The notes under the pieces were generated by a model that did not search any database, had not been told where the DNA came from, and saw only the letters and a list, made by a program, of their open reading frames with translations. A program made the translations under genes and the position numbers. A stretch of 56,270 nucleotides of DNA from Clostridia bacterium (GTDB lineage: Bacteria > Bacillota > Clostridia > Oscillospirales > Acutalibacteraceae), in the NCBI GenBank assembly GCA_017397845.1, contig JAFQHU010000012.1, forward strand, positions 1 to 56,270, read 5' to 3'. Below are positions 15,145 through 23,348 of this stretch, piece by piece (the stretch's first letter is position 1; each line of letters begins with the position of its first letter).

Positions 15145-16323
15145 ATGAGAGATTTCAACAAAATTATCGACCGCAGAAATACCAACAGCTTAAAGCACGA
15201 TTTTGCCGTAGAAAACGGTCTGCCTGCCGATGTAATGCCCATGTGGGTGGCAGATATGGATTTTCAGGCACCCGAATGTGTGCTTGAGGCTTTGCAAAAA
15301 AGTGTGAATCACGGAATTTTCGGCTACAGCAATCTTAAAGAGGATTATTTCAATGCTGTTTCGGGCTGGTTTACCCGTCATTTCGGCTGGACTCCCGAAA
15401 GAGAATGGATGGTGCAGACTCCGGGCGTAGTTTATGCTTTGGCTATGGCGGTAAGAGCCTTTACGGAAAAGGGTGAGAGCGTCATTATCCAACCTCCCGT
15501 TTATTATCCGTTTTATAATGTAATACGAAACAATCAGAGAAAAATCATAGAAAGTCCTTTGGTTTATTCTGACGGAAGGTACAGTATAGATTTTGATGAT
15601 TTCGAAAGGAAAATCGAGGAAAACGATGTCAGACTTTTCATTCTCTGCAGTCCTCATAATCCCATTTGCAGAGTATGGACAAAGGAAGAGCTGCAAAGAC
15701 TCGGTGCGATATGCAAAAAGCATAATGTCATTATCGTTGCCGATGAAATTCACTGTGATTTTACCTATGAGGGTCATCCGCACCATATTTTCTATGACGC
15801 TGTTCCCGAAATGGCGGACAGAACGATTATTTGCACAGCACCGAGCAAAACCTTTAACATAGCGGGTCTCCAATGCTCGAATATATGGATAAAGAGCGAC
15901 ACACTCCGTCAGAGATATAACGAAGAAATCGCTGCCAGCGGTTATACAGTGCCGAACAATTTGGGTGTGGTTGCCTGTAAGGCTGCCTATGAGGGCGGAG
16001 ACGATTGGTATAAGGAGTGTTGGGCATACATACAGGCTAATCTTGCTTATGTGAGAGATTTCGTGAAAGAAAATCTTCCCGGTATTAAATTGGTTGAACC
16101 CGAAGGCACATATTTCGCATGGCTTGACTGCTCAGGTCTCGGTCTGACGGTAAAGGAGCTGAATGATCTTATCATCAATAAGGCGGGTCTTTGGCTTGAT
16201 GCCGGTGACATTTTCGGCGAAATCGCCGAGCAGTTCCAGAGAGTGGTTCTTGCCTGTCCGAAAGCTACGGTGGAAAAGGCTATGGAAAGCCTCAGAAGTG
16301 CTGTGGAGGAGCTGAAAAAATGA
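15145..16323 (+). CDS. MalY/PatB-type pyridoxal-phosphate C-S lyase (cystathionine beta-lyase)
   Basis: 392 residues, standard length for the MalY/PatB branch of fold-type I aminotransferases. The N-terminal MPMWVADMDF (about 31-40) is the branch signature. The PLP lysine is Lys235 in APSKTFNIAG; CSPHNPICRVW and VADEIHCDF (with the cofactor-contacting Asp) are also present. It cleaves cystathionine or cysteine conjugates to a thiol, pyruvate and ammonia, feeding methionine synthesis or cysteine breakdown. The stop overlaps the next gene's ATG by four bases (ATGA), so it is coupled to a membrane phosphoesterase, an unusual partner. Confidence 0.9.
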   Translation: MRDFNKIIDRRNTNSLKHDFAVENGLPADVMPMWVADMDFQAPECVLEALQKSVNHGIFGYSNLKEDYFNAVSGWFTRHFGWTPEREWMVQTPGVVYALAMAVRAFTEKGESVIIQPPVYYPFYNVIRNNQRKIIESPLVYSDGRYSIDFDDFERKIEENDVRLFILCSPHNPICRVWTKEELQRLGAICKKHNVIIVADEIHCDFTYEGHPHHIFYDAVPEMADRTIICTAPSKTFNIAGLQCSNIWIKSDTLRQRYNEEIAASGYTVPNNLGVVACKAAYEGGDDWYKECWAYIQANLAYVRDFVKENLPGIKLVEPEGTYFAWLDCSGLGLTVKELNDLIINKAGLWLDAGDIFGEIAEQFQRVVLACPKATVEKAMESLRSAVEELKK

Positions 16324-17462
16324 GCCTGATTTCCTATTATTTAAAAAATATAATTATTTCTGTCGTAGCACTGCTTCTCTGCGGTGTGACATGGATTATC
16401 CCCTTTAATCTTATGAAAATCACTGTGGCACCTGCTGTTTTTGAAACGGGCGGGGATTACTATAATATCGTGTGGGAAACCTCCTTTAAGGGAAGCGGTT
16501 GTGTAAAATACACACATAACGGTGAAGAAAAAACTCTTTGGGACTCCAATAACGGCATTATTACCTCTGATGATACCGTTCACAGCGTAAGAGTCCCGAA
16601 AGAGGAGCTCAGAGGTAACACCTACACCGTGGAATCGCAGTTTATTCCCTTTAAATTTGCTTATCAGTGTCTCAAGGGCAGAACAGCCGAAAGTGAGCCT
16701 ATAGCCTTCGGCGGTGAAGAAAAGGAAGACGATATAAATATTCTTTGCATAGCAGACGTCCACGAAATGGAAAAAAAGATGCATAAAGCTCTCTCGTTTG
16801 TGGAAGAAAAGCCTGATCTTATATGTATGATAGGTGACATCACCTCTGAAATGCGTACAAAGGACCAATTTACGAAATTTCTTCTCAAGGATGCCTCGGA
16901 TCTCAGTGCAGGTGCAGTTCCTGTGGTATTTACCCGCGGCAACCATGAAACGAGAGGTGAATATGCCGGCGTTCTTGCCGATTATCTCGGTGACGAAAAG
17001 GGTAAATTTTATTATACCTTTGAATTCGGTGCCCTTTCAGCTGTGGTGGTGGATTCCGGCGAGGATAAAGAAGACGGACACAAAGAATACAGCGGGTTGG
17101 TTAATTTTGAGTCTTTGCGTAAAGAAGAGTACGAATGGCTGTGCAGTCTCGATAAAAAGGATTTCGGCGGAAAGTATAAATTGGTTTTCAGCCATGAGCC
17201 TGTACTCACCGAGCATTTCGGCAAGGATTGGACGGTACCCCTCAAAGAGCTCGGCATGGAGCTTATCGTTGGCGGACATTGGCATGATGTGAAATATATC
17301 GAGGATGACCTTCCCGTGCTGAGGGTCGGAGGTAATATCACAAACAGCGATTTCGAAAAAGAATTCAATAGTGAATGGGCAGCCACAATGCTCAATCTCA
17401 ATGAAGGAAAAATATCCGTGAAAACCGTAGATAATAACGGAAAGATTTTGCTTGAAAGATAA
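16320..17462 (+). CDS. membrane-anchored calcineurin-like metallophosphoesterase
   Basis: 380 residues. A single N-terminal membrane helix (about 8-29) is followed by a beta-rich, fibronectin-like domain (about 30-130) as in purple-acid-phosphatase-like proteins, then the metallophosphoesterase core: ADVHE (DxH), MIGDIT (GD), RGNHE (GNHE), FSHEP and GGHWHD (GHxH). All metal-binding motifs are intact, so the domain is probably active outside the membrane. Substrate unknown; envelope phosphates or nucleotides are likely. Translationally coupled to the malY-like gene and closed by the terminator at 17501. Confidence 0.85.
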   Translation: MSLISYYLKNIIISVVALLLCGVTWIIPFNLMKITVAPAVFETGGDYYNIVWETSFKGSGCVKYTHNGEEKTLWDSNNGIITSDDTVHSVRVPKEELRGNTYTVESQFIPFKFAYQCLKGRTAESEPIAFGGEEKEDDINILCIADVHEMEKKMHKALSFVEEKPDLICMIGDITSEMRTKDQFTKFLLKDASDLSAGAVPVVFTRGNHETRGEYAGVLADYLGDEKGKFYYTFEFGALSAVVVDSGEDKEDGHKEYSGLVNFESLRKEEYEWLCSLDKKDFGGKYKLVFSHEPVLTEHFGKDWTVPLKELGMELIVGGHWHDVKYIEDDLPVLRVGGNITNSDFEKEFNSEWAATMLNLNEGKISVKTVDNNGKILLER

Positions 17463-17500
17463 CGTTTTTCTGCGTTAATATTGCAGTATAATATTACAGG

Positions 17501-17530
17501 TCAACCACCCCAGCGGTGGTTGATTTTTTT
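17501..17530 (+). terminator. rho-independent terminator
   Basis: TCAACCACC (17501-17509) pairs with GGTGGTTGA (17515-17523), five-base loop, then TTTTTTT. Classic terminator for the malY-phosphoesterase unit. Confidence 0.9.
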
Positions 17531-17553
17531 ATTTAAAAATCAAGGATAAAAGT

Positions 17554-17588
17554 CCGCAAAAAGAAACCTATCAGTAAAGATTAAATCT
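17554..17588 (-). repeat. 35-bp inverted repeat, right copy
   Basis: Begins CCGCAAAAAGAAACCT and ends GATTAAATCT; inverted relative to 13697-13731 with two differences. It lies just past the terminator of the phosphoesterase, in the otherwise gene-free 17463-17769 interval. Confidence 0.8.
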
Positions 17589-17631
17589 TATTGTTATGAA
17601 ATTTTATTTTAAGCTGAAACAGAATATAAAT

Positions 17632-17673
17632 AAATTACCCTCTGTCTGCAAAAAATGCGAAAGAGGGTAATTT
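17632..17673. terminator. 12-bp hairpin between phosphoesterase and MATE genes
   Basis: AAATTACCCTCT (17632-17643) pairs with AGAGGGTAATTT (17662-17673). Flanking A and T residues make it a candidate terminator for the leftward MATE transcript, about 100 bp after its stop. Confidence 0.6.
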
Positions 17674-17769
17674 TAAATTATGATAATATTTCTTTGTTCA
17701 GCGGGCATTGGCAAATGCAGAGGAATAACGGAATTTTCCGTTCGAATGCTTACATGCCGATTTTTGTAT

Positions 17770-19149
17770 TTATTCCACCACTGTATTCAGCCATACACCC
17801 TTTTTCATAAAGGCGTAGCCCAATACGCATTTGATGATGTCTGCAGAAAGGATAATGGCGTACATCGGTACGATGGGTACCGCCGTAAAACGGCTCAGAA
17901 TAAAAGCGAGAGGAACAGAAACAGTCCACACAAAGCCGCTGTCAAAAATAAAGGTTATAACCGTTTTGCCGCCCGAACGCAGAGTGAAGTAGCAGGCATT
18001 GGTAAAGGACTGTACGGGCATAAACAGGGCGACCACTGTTATTAGGGCGGAGGCCAGAGAGCGTATTTCATCGCTTGTGTTATAAATTTTAGGGAAAAGA
18101 GGAGCGAAAATAACCATCGTCACGGCGATGAATATTACCGTGAATACAGCGAAGAAAAGCAGTCTCGTGCTCGCTTCCTTTGCCTTTTCCTTTTCTCCGG
18201 TGCCGAGCATTTGGCTGAGGATGATTCCGATGGCACTGCCGAAGGAAATGAAAGCCACATTAAATACGTTGCTTACGGTGGAAACGATGTTGACCGCCGC
18301 CACCACATCCAAACCTCTTACGGAATAGCATTGGTTGAGCATAGCCATACCTGCAGACCATAAAGCTTCATTAATAAGCAGCGGCAGAGAGATAAGAGTG
18401 ATTTTTTTAAGCAGCTCTCTCGTAAGAGTGCTCGAAAAGAACAGTCCCTTTATAAAGGGATATTTCTTTTTATGGGTGTGTGCCCATATAACTAAAATAC
18501 CGAGCTCGGCAAAACGGGAAATAACTGTGGCTGTTGCTGCACCGTTTATGCCCATTTTCGGTGCGCCGAAGTGACCGAAAATAAGGATGTAATTGAGGAT
18601 AAGATTTACCAATACCGCCGTCACGGTGGATATCATGGGTATAACTCTGTCGCTGGTCTCTCTCAGCGTGCTTGCATAAGCTTGCGAAAGGGCAAAGGGA
18701 AAAAGTCCGACGAGCATTATTTCGAGATAGTCCGCCGCATAACGTGCCACAAGCTCTCTTTCACCCTCGGCGGCTTCACCCTGCAAATAGGCTCCGATAA
18801 GCTTGTCGCCCATGGTGACGAAGGCGGCTATGCCCACGGCAGTCAGAAACAGAGAAAAAAGAAGCTTGTACTGCATGGTGCTTTTTACGCCGCTGCTGTC
18901 TTTTTTTCCGTAAAATTGAGCGGTAAAAATACCGGCACCGCTCATGGCACCGAAAATGCAGAGATTGAAAACCACCATCAGCTGATTGACGATGGAAACA
19001 CCGGACATTTCCAGTGTGCCCACCTGACCTACCATAATATTGTCGAGCATGCTGACGAAGTTGGTAACACCCGACTGAATCATAATGGGTACAGCCACTA
19101 TAAGCATACGCCTGAAATAGGGCAGACCCGATTTGAAAAATTTTATCAT
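17770..19149 (-). CDS. MATE family multidrug/toxin efflux transporter
   Basis: 459 residues from the ATG at 19149, chosen because AAAGG lies about nine bases upstream; nearby ATGs at 19155 and 19194 are worse placed. Twelve hydrophobic segments and MATE signatures are visible: IVAVPIMIQSGVTNFVSMLDNIMVG (first helix region, about 15-40), QLMVVFNLCIFGAMSGAGI, and GINGAATATVISR near mid-protein. MATE proteins export cationic drugs or toxins using Na+ or H+ gradients. The substrate cannot be inferred. It stands alone, downstream of a small secreted-protein gene whose terminator separates them. Confidence 0.9.
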   Translation of the reverse strand: MIKFFKSGLPYFRRMLIVAVPIMIQSGVTNFVSMLDNIMVGQVGTLEMSGVSIVNQLMVVFNLCIFGAMSGAGIFTAQFYGKKDSSGVKSTMQYKLLFSLFLTAVGIAAFVTMGDKLIGAYLQGEAAEGERELVARYAADYLEIMLVGLFPFALSQAYASTLRETSDRVIPMISTVTAVLVNLILNYILIFGHFGAPKMGINGAATATVISRFAELGILVIWAHTHKKKYPFIKGLFFSSTLTRELLKKITLISLPLLINEALWSAGMAMLNQCYSVRGLDVVAAVNIVSTVSNVFNVAFISFGSAIGIILSQMLGTGEKEKAKEASTRLLFFAVFTVIFIAVTMVIFAPLFPKIYNTSDEIRSLASALITVVALFMPVQSFTNACYFTLRSGGKTVITFIFDSGFVWTVSVPLAFILSRFTAVPIVPMYAIILSADIIKCVLGYAFMKKGVWLNTVVE

Positions 19150-19192
19150 ATTCATTTGCCTTTCAGAGAAACATATATTTATATCATTTGCC

Positions 19193-19226
19193 AAAAAAAT
19201 TCGGTAATACGAAAAGCATTACCGAA
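19193..19226 (-). terminator. terminator for the small secreted-protein gene
   Basis: TTCGGTAAT (19200-19208) and ATTACCGAA (19218-19226) form a 9-bp stem; the seven A residues at 19193-19199 read as a T-run on the minus strand. It ends the 19244-19591 transcript. Confidence 0.85.
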
Positions 19227-19243
19227 AATTCTGTTTTAAAGTA

Positions 19244-19591
19244 TCAGCCGAAAAGTGAATCGTTCATTCCTATACCGAAGAAGGGGAAGATGGTATTGAT
19301 AAGATTCGCAAAGAAAATCTTTATCGTATCAATTACCTTCTGTACAGCGTTCAGGAAGCCGTGTGCCTGCTGCGCTCCCTCCATGATGTCTGCACCCGCT
19401 TCGGCGAGAGTGGTTTGAACATCATCGGGTATAAATTCAGGGATTTTGTCCGCTATATCCGGCTCCTGAGTGGGTGATACGGGGGAAGTGGAGGGCATAA
19501 TTTGTTCACCCTCTGTGGCGGCTGCGGCACCGAAAACGAAAGAGAAGCACATAATCAGTGCCATAAATAAGGCAAAATGTTTATTTTTCAT
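19244..19591 (-). CDS. small secreted protein with C-terminal hydrophobic segment
   Basis: 115 residues. A signal peptide is clear: KNKH, then a hydrophobic core (FALFMALIMCFSFVFG) and an AAA cleavage region near residue 25. The mature part starts with a Pro/Ser/Thr-rich stretch (about 30-45), then a helical region, and ends with a hydrophobic amphipathic segment (IDTIKIFFANLINTIFPFFG). No family is recognised. Ribosome site GAGGAGGT. It has its own terminator and a long structured leader (19660-19748), so it is a single-gene unit with possible post-transcriptional control. A bacteriocin-like, surface or membrane-active role is possible but not shown. Confidence 0.65.
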   Translation of the reverse strand: MKNKHFALFMALIMCFSFVFGAAAATEGEQIMPSTSPVSPTQEPDIADKIPEFIPDDVQTTLAEAGADIMEGAQQAHGFLNAVQKVIDTIKIFFANLINTIFPFFGIGMNDSLFG

Positions 19592-19659
19592 TTCTGTTAC
19601 CTCCTCGGAAAATCCTTCCTTTGTAAATTATAGCAGAAAAAATTTCATTATGCAAGAGG

Positions 19660-19748
19660 TAAAAATAAAAAAGCAAAGACGGGCAGCCGGCTGCTGCACC
19701 GTCGGCTGCTCTTTGGGTACACAGGGTACCACCGACGACCGTCTTTGC
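19660..19748 (-). ncRNA. three-way-junction RNA structure in the leader of the secreted-protein gene
   Basis: Closing stem GCAAAGACGG (19673-19682) with CCGTCTTTGC (19739-19748), 10 bp perfect. Inside are hairpin GCAGCCG (19683-19689) with CGGCTGC (19703-19709), and hairpin GGTAC (19716-19720) with GTACC (19726-19730). On the minus strand the structure is followed by a T-rich run (19672-19660), making a terminator-like end about 70 bp before the gene start. It could be an attenuator, a small RNA or a copy of a dispersed palindromic element. Confidence 0.55.
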
Positions 19749-19808
19749 GGATTTTATTCGGAACATAAAAACATCTGCTCACTTTCATTTTATGCTCTGC
19801 CCTTTTGA

Positions 19809-19838
19809 TTGACATAAAAGGTGAATTTGCTGTATAAT
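19809..19838 (+). promoter_or_regulatory. sigma-A promoter of the nucleosidase gene
   Basis: TTGACA (19809-19814) and TATAAT (19833-19838), 18-bp spacing, both consensus. The nucleosidase ATG follows 32 bp later. Confidence 0.85.
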
Positions 19839-19870
19839 AATCTAAAAATCACCGAAAGGATGTAATAAAA

Positions 19871-20587
19871 ATGATTAAAAATGCAGGTCTCGTTTTTGCC
19901 GATACTATGGAGTATAATCCCTTTCTCGATTTTGCGAAGGAAAAGGGCGGCGAGGAGTTCAGCTTAAGGGGTAACGATGCGGTTACCTTTACTTTGGAAA
20001 AGGGTGACAGAAAGCTAAGAGTAACAGGGGTGAAATGCGGTATAGGCAAGGTGAATGCCGCCTCTGCCACAGCCTTTCTCATAAGTGATATGAAGGCGGA
20101 TTTCATTCTTAATGCGGGTCTTTCGGGAGCTGTAAGCGGCTTGAAAAGAGAGGATATGGTTGCGGCGGAAAGTTATGTGGAATGTGACTATGACCTGACA
20201 GCCATCGGCTACGGACTCGGCGTAAAGCCCGACGGTCAGGAATATATTCTGAAAGCAGACGAAAAGCTTCTCTCTTATGCGCTGGAAAGCAGAGGTATAA
20301 TAAAAACAAAGGTTGGCACGGGCGATGTCTTTTTGGCTGATTCCGTACGCAAAAAGCTTTATTATGATACCTTCGGAATAGGTGCCTTTGATATGGAAAC
20401 GGCTGCCATAGCCTCTGTATGTGAAAAAAGCGGTGTCCCCATGCTTTCCGTCAGAAAGATAAGTGACGACGCCGATGACTGCTCGGTGGAAAATTACCGT
20501 GAAATGAATGACAGACAGGAAAGCTGTCTTACGGAATTGTTGGAAAGCATTATGATGCGTCTTATGGCTGATGACAGTCAGTGGTAA
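19871..20587 (+). CDS. 5'-methylthioadenosine/S-adenosylhomocysteine nucleosidase-like protein
   Basis: 238 residues of the PNP/UDP phosphorylase superfamily, MTA/SAH nucleosidase branch: GIGKVNAA (about 57-64), ILNAGLSGAV (about 79-88), VGTGDVFLAD, FDMETAAIASV (the substrate-binding Met-Glu) and RKISDDAD with the catalytic Asp. The enzyme splits adenine from MTA or SAH, recycling by-products of SAM use; the abundance of radical SAM and methyl chemistry fits. It has its own consensus promoter and a terminator at 20630. Futalosine hydrolase is a related alternative. Confidence 0.82.
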   Translation: MIKNAGLVFADTMEYNPFLDFAKEKGGEEFSLRGNDAVTFTLEKGDRKLRVTGVKCGIGKVNAASATAFLISDMKADFILNAGLSGAVSGLKREDMVAAESYVECDYDLTAIGYGLGVKPDGQEYILKADEKLLSYALESRGIIKTKVGTGDVFLADSVRKKLYYDTFGIGAFDMETAAIASVCEKSGVPMLSVRKISDDADDCSVENYREMNDRQESCLTELLESIMMRLMADDSQW

Positions 20588-20629
20588 AACAGTTTTACGC
20601 AAAATGTAAGCAAAAATGCGCAAAAAAAT

Positions 20630-20664
20630 TACCCCGAAGGTCTTGAAAAAGATTTTTCGGGGTA
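20630..20664 (+). terminator. stem-loop after the nucleosidase gene
   Basis: TACCCCGAA (20630-20638) pairs with TTCGGGGTA (20656-20664). A further hairpin (GTATTT.CCC with GGG.AAATAC, about 20712-20738) sits in the leader of the PHP gene that follows; its role is unknown. Confidence 0.6.
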
Positions 20665-20772
20665 GTATAATTAATAATGTATTGTAACATAGAGGTACTT
20701 TTACCTTTTTTAGTGTATTTACCCGCGGAGAGGGAAAATACCAAGGCACAGAAAAGAAACGGGGCGTAAAAA

Positions 20773-21645
20773 ATGAAAGCAGATTTACACTGTCACACCA
20801 AATTATCCGACGGCACTATGGGCATAGATGACATAATTCTTCTCGCTAAAAACAGCGGTGTCACCACTCTTGCCATCACAGACCATGACTGTCTTGCAGG
20901 TACCGTCAGAGCGGAGCTTATAGGAAAAAGACACGGCGTTAATGTTATCCCTGCCGTCGAATTTTCCGCCACGGACGGAAAGCGTAATTCAAAGGCGCAT
21001 ATTCTTTGCTATCTTCCCGACAGACCCGAACGCTTGGAGGGACTTTGTAAAAGCAACACGCTGAAAAGAAAAAGAGCCGCTCAGCTTATGGTTATGAAAG
21101 TGTGCAATAAATTTCCCGTAACTCCCGAATTTATTGCCAAATGCTGTCAGGGCTCCACAAACATTTACAAACAGCATATTATGCAGGCTCTTATGGAGTG
21201 CGGCTATACCACCTCTATTTACGGTGACCTTTATAAGATGCTTTTCTCAAAGGATTCGAGAATGAATGTTCTTATGGAATGTAAATATCCCGAACCTGCC
21301 GAAATTATCGATGCTATCCACGAAGCGGGCGGTATTGCCGTTTTGGCACATCCCGGATTTTACGATAATTTCGAGCTTTTGGAGGAGCTTATACCCTGCG
21401 GTTTGGACGGTGTGGAGGTATGGCATCCGGAAAATACTCCGCAGCAGCAGGAAATGTTGAAGGCTACGGCGGAAAAGCACGGATTGGTTATGACCGGCGG
21501 CAGTGACTTCCACGGTGCATTTAACGCTTCACCCATAAAAATAGGCGAATTCGGTCCCGACGAGGATGCCGTAAACGCATTACTTAATTACAAAGCAAAA
21601 AAAAGAAGAAAACAGAAGAAACTTGAGGCGGAGACAGTAAAATAA
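20773..21645 (+). CDS. PHP-domain phosphoesterase (YciV/RNase AM-like)
   Basis: 290 residues. PHP motifs are in order: DLHCHTKLSDG (about 4-14), AITDHDCLAG (about 36-45), PAVEFSA, LAHPG (about 192-196) and GSDFHGA (about 244-250). The intact His/Asp/Glu set implies a metal-dependent phosphoesterase acting on 3',5'-nucleotides or RNA ends, as known for YciV. It is the first gene of a cluster that runs into the HydS region, as PHP genes often do beside [FeFe]-hydrogenases in Firmicutes and Thermotogae. Confidence 0.85.
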   Translation: MKADLHCHTKLSDGTMGIDDIILLAKNSGVTTLAITDHDCLAGTVRAELIGKRHGVNVIPAVEFSATDGKRNSKAHILCYLPDRPERLEGLCKSNTLKRKRAAQLMVMKVCNKFPVTPEFIAKCCQGSTNIYKQHIMQALMECGYTTSIYGDLYKMLFSKDSRMNVLMECKYPEPAEIIDAIHEAGGIAVLAHPGFYDNFELLEELIPCGLDGVEVWHPENTPQQQEMLKATAEKHGLVMTGGSDFHGAFNASPIKIGEFGPDEDAVNALLNYKAKKRRKQKKLEAETVK

Positions 21646-21672
21646 TCTTCGCAGAAACGGAGAACACACATT

Positions 21673-22242
21673 ATGAGCGAAAGTGATGTAAAAATTTATG
21701 TGAGCAAAAAGGAGCTGAACAAAGCTGCTGACCTTTCAAATGCCTTCAATAACGTTATTGCCCACCGTGCAAACGGCAATATAGACAAAGCAAAGGCGTT
21801 GGGTAATATTTTGGGTACCATCACGCCCACCGGTGACGAAGGTCTCGTTGTTGCCGTAAAGGAGCATCTTGCGCCCAAATATTTCGCTCCGGACATTCTT
21901 TATCAGATAAAGGTGCTTTTGGTTTTTGCCTGTGAAACCTTGCTTCAGATCGAATGTCCCTGTGAGCTGGTCTCCACCACAGCCATCGCCTCGATGTATG
22001 AGGTTATTCAGAAAAATTCTCCCGGCTTTTATTCGAACATTTCAAACGGAGCCGCCTTTACCTTCTATTATCTTGCCATTCAGAAGGGCGGGGAGCTCAG
22101 CGACCATATCGGTGAAGCCTTTGCCATGCTGTGCTCCGTCAAAAACAAGGACGGTTTCGTGGATGCGGGTAAAACCGTATGGAATTTGGCAGTTGACATT
22201 ATTTCAAAGGAAATCGAAAAAGTAAAATTTGAAAATATATAA
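21673..22242 (+). CDS. conserved-looking hypothetical protein
   Basis: 189 residues, mostly helical, with no recognised domain. It has a hydrophobic stretch (LYQIKVLLVFACETLL, about 77-92) too polar at its ends for a clear membrane helix, and FAMLCSVKNKDGFVDAGKTVW near the C-terminus in pieces around 154-175. Codon use matches its neighbours, and it lies 27 bp behind the PHP gene and 60 bp before a DRTGG gene, so it is probably part of the same operon and possibly of redox sensing. The intergenic 22252-22276 hairpin (CAGGCA with TGCCTG) precedes the next gene. Confidence 0.6.
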   Translation: MSESDVKIYVSKKELNKAADLSNAFNNVIAHRANGNIDKAKALGNILGTITPTGDEGLVVAVKEHLAPKYFAPDILYQIKVLLVFACETLLQIECPCELVSTTAIASMYEVIQKNSPGFYSNISNGAAFTFYYLAIQKGGELSDHIGEAFAMLCSVKNKDGFVDAGKTVWNLAVDIISKEIEKVKFENI

Positions 22243-22302
22243 GCTTTTGTGCAGGCACAGGGTATACCTATGCCTGTATGTTTTATAACAGGAGGAAAAA
22301 AT

Positions 22303-22653
22303 ATGAAAATCAAAGAAATCTGTGACATTTTAGAGGGAGAAATTATCTGCCGCAGCGACCTTACGGAAACGGAGGTTAATGCCGCATGCGGAAGTGATAT
22401 GATGAGTGACGTGCTTGCTTTCGTAAAGGAACAGGCTACGCTTCTGACCGGACTCGTCAATCCCCAGGTGGTACGTACTGCAGAAATGATGGATATGCAC
22501 TGCATTATCTTCGTGAGAGGTAAGCGTCCCACTTTGCAGATGATCGAAATGGCAGAGGACAGAGATATGGTTATGATATGCACAGAGCTGGAAATGTTCA
22601 CCGCCTGCGGAAAGCTTTATTCAGCGGGGCTGAGAGGGGGCAGCGGGAAATAA
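22303..22653 (+). CDS. DRTGG-domain protein (hydrogenase-cluster type)
   Basis: 116 residues from the ATG at 22303, which has GGAGG at 22291-22295. LLTGLVNPQVVRTAEMMD and IIFVRGKRPTLQMIE mark the DRTGG domain, a small sensory or ligand-binding fold also found with CBS and phosphotransacetylase proteins. Genes of this type sit beside HydS and HATPase genes in many anaerobes; a role in sensing redox or metabolite state is inferred from that context. Its stop overlaps the next ATG by one base (TAATG). Confidence 0.8.
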   Translation: MKIKEICDILEGEIICRSDLTETEVNAACGSDMMSDVLAFVKEQATLLTGLVNPQVVRTAEMMDMHCIIFVRGKRPTLQMIEMAEDRDMVMICTELEMFTACGKLYSAGLRGGSGK

Positions 22654-23078
22654 TGGAAGAAAGCATCAGACTTCATTACACAGTGCCCGGTGATGATTTC
22701 ACCCGTGCAGGTGCCGCCTCAGGTAACGTTAAGCGCACGCTCAAAGAGCTCGGTGTTTCGCCGGCAGTCATAAGAAATGTTTCCATCGCCATGTATGAGG
22801 GTGAAATCAATATGGTAATTCACGCAAACGGCGGAGAAATTGATGTGGAAATCACAGAAAATGAGATAATTATGACTCTCAGGGATCAGGGACCCGGCAT
22901 CGAAAATGTGGAGCTTGCCATGAAAGAGGGCTTTTCCACCGCACCGGATAATATCCGCACTCTCGGCTTCGGAGCAGGTATGGGATTGCCGAACATAAAA
23001 AAATACACCGATGAATTTTCTATTGATACGAAGGTGGGCGTCGGAACGACACTGAATATGAAGGTGAAGATTCAGTAA
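22653..23078 (+). CDS. RsbW/SpoIIAB-like GHKL ATPase (anti-sigma-factor type)
   Basis: 141 residues: a single HATPase domain without a histidine-kinase phospho-acceptor domain. The N box (MYEGEINMVIHA, about 48-59), G1 box (DQGPGI, about 82-87) and G2 box (GFGAGMGLPNIKK, about 108-120) are intact. Such kinases phosphorylate anti-anti-sigma factors on Ser/Thr. Coupled to the DRTGG gene. A repeat element (23083-23334) now separates it from hydS, but the gene order PHP-DRTGG-HATPase-HydS-DRTGG-PHP is a known conserved neighbourhood. Confidence 0.85.
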   Translation: MEESIRLHYTVPGDDFTRAGAASGNVKRTLKELGVSPAVIRNVSIAMYEGEINMVIHANGGEIDVEITENEIIMTLRDQGPGIENVELAMKEGFSTAPDNIRTLGFGAGMGLPNIKKYTDEFSIDTKVGVGTTLNMKVKIQ

Positions 23079-23082
23079 AATT

Positions 23083-23334
23083 AAATGCAAAATGCAAAAT
23101 GCAGAACCGGCGGGGGAGGTTTCATGTGCAAGGCACCGTTATTCCGCCGTATTTCCGAATACGGTTCCGTAGGGATTCGATGCATCGCCGAACTGCTTTG
23201 CCATTCTGAGAACAGTGAAAAAAGCTTTACAATTTATTCTTTCACCTTTACCTAATACTTTTCATTGCGGATAAAACATAAATATTATATCGCAGTAAAC
23301 CCGCAACCGAAATTTTGCATTTTGTATTCATAAT
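23083..23334. mobile_element. candidate MITE inserted between the ATPase and hydS genes
   Basis: A 250-bp gene-free block bounded by imperfect terminal inverted repeats: AAATGCAAAATGCAAAAT at the left end and, inverted, the ATTTTGCATTTTGTATTC at the right. Inside are palindromes such as CCGTATTTCCGAATACGG (about 23142-23159). It encodes nothing convincing. TGCATTTT-type units recur at 36856-36888. Size, termini and position within an otherwise tight operon suggest a miniature transposable element. Confidence 0.6.
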
Positions 23335-23348
23335 AAAGGAGACCTCTT

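Noticed and set aside
15190..15873. 227-codon frame opposite the malY-like gene
   Set aside because: Antisense shadow; no ribosome site and the PLP motifs lie on the plus strand.
18571..19239. 222-codon plus-strand frame opposite the MATE gene
   Set aside because: His/Gly-rich low-quality composition, antisense to a clear transporter.
19673..19748. T-box riboswitch, suggested by GGTGGTACC on the minus strand
   Set aside because: No Stem I or specifier region fits in the remaining space, and the downstream gene is not an amino acid or tRNA synthetase gene.
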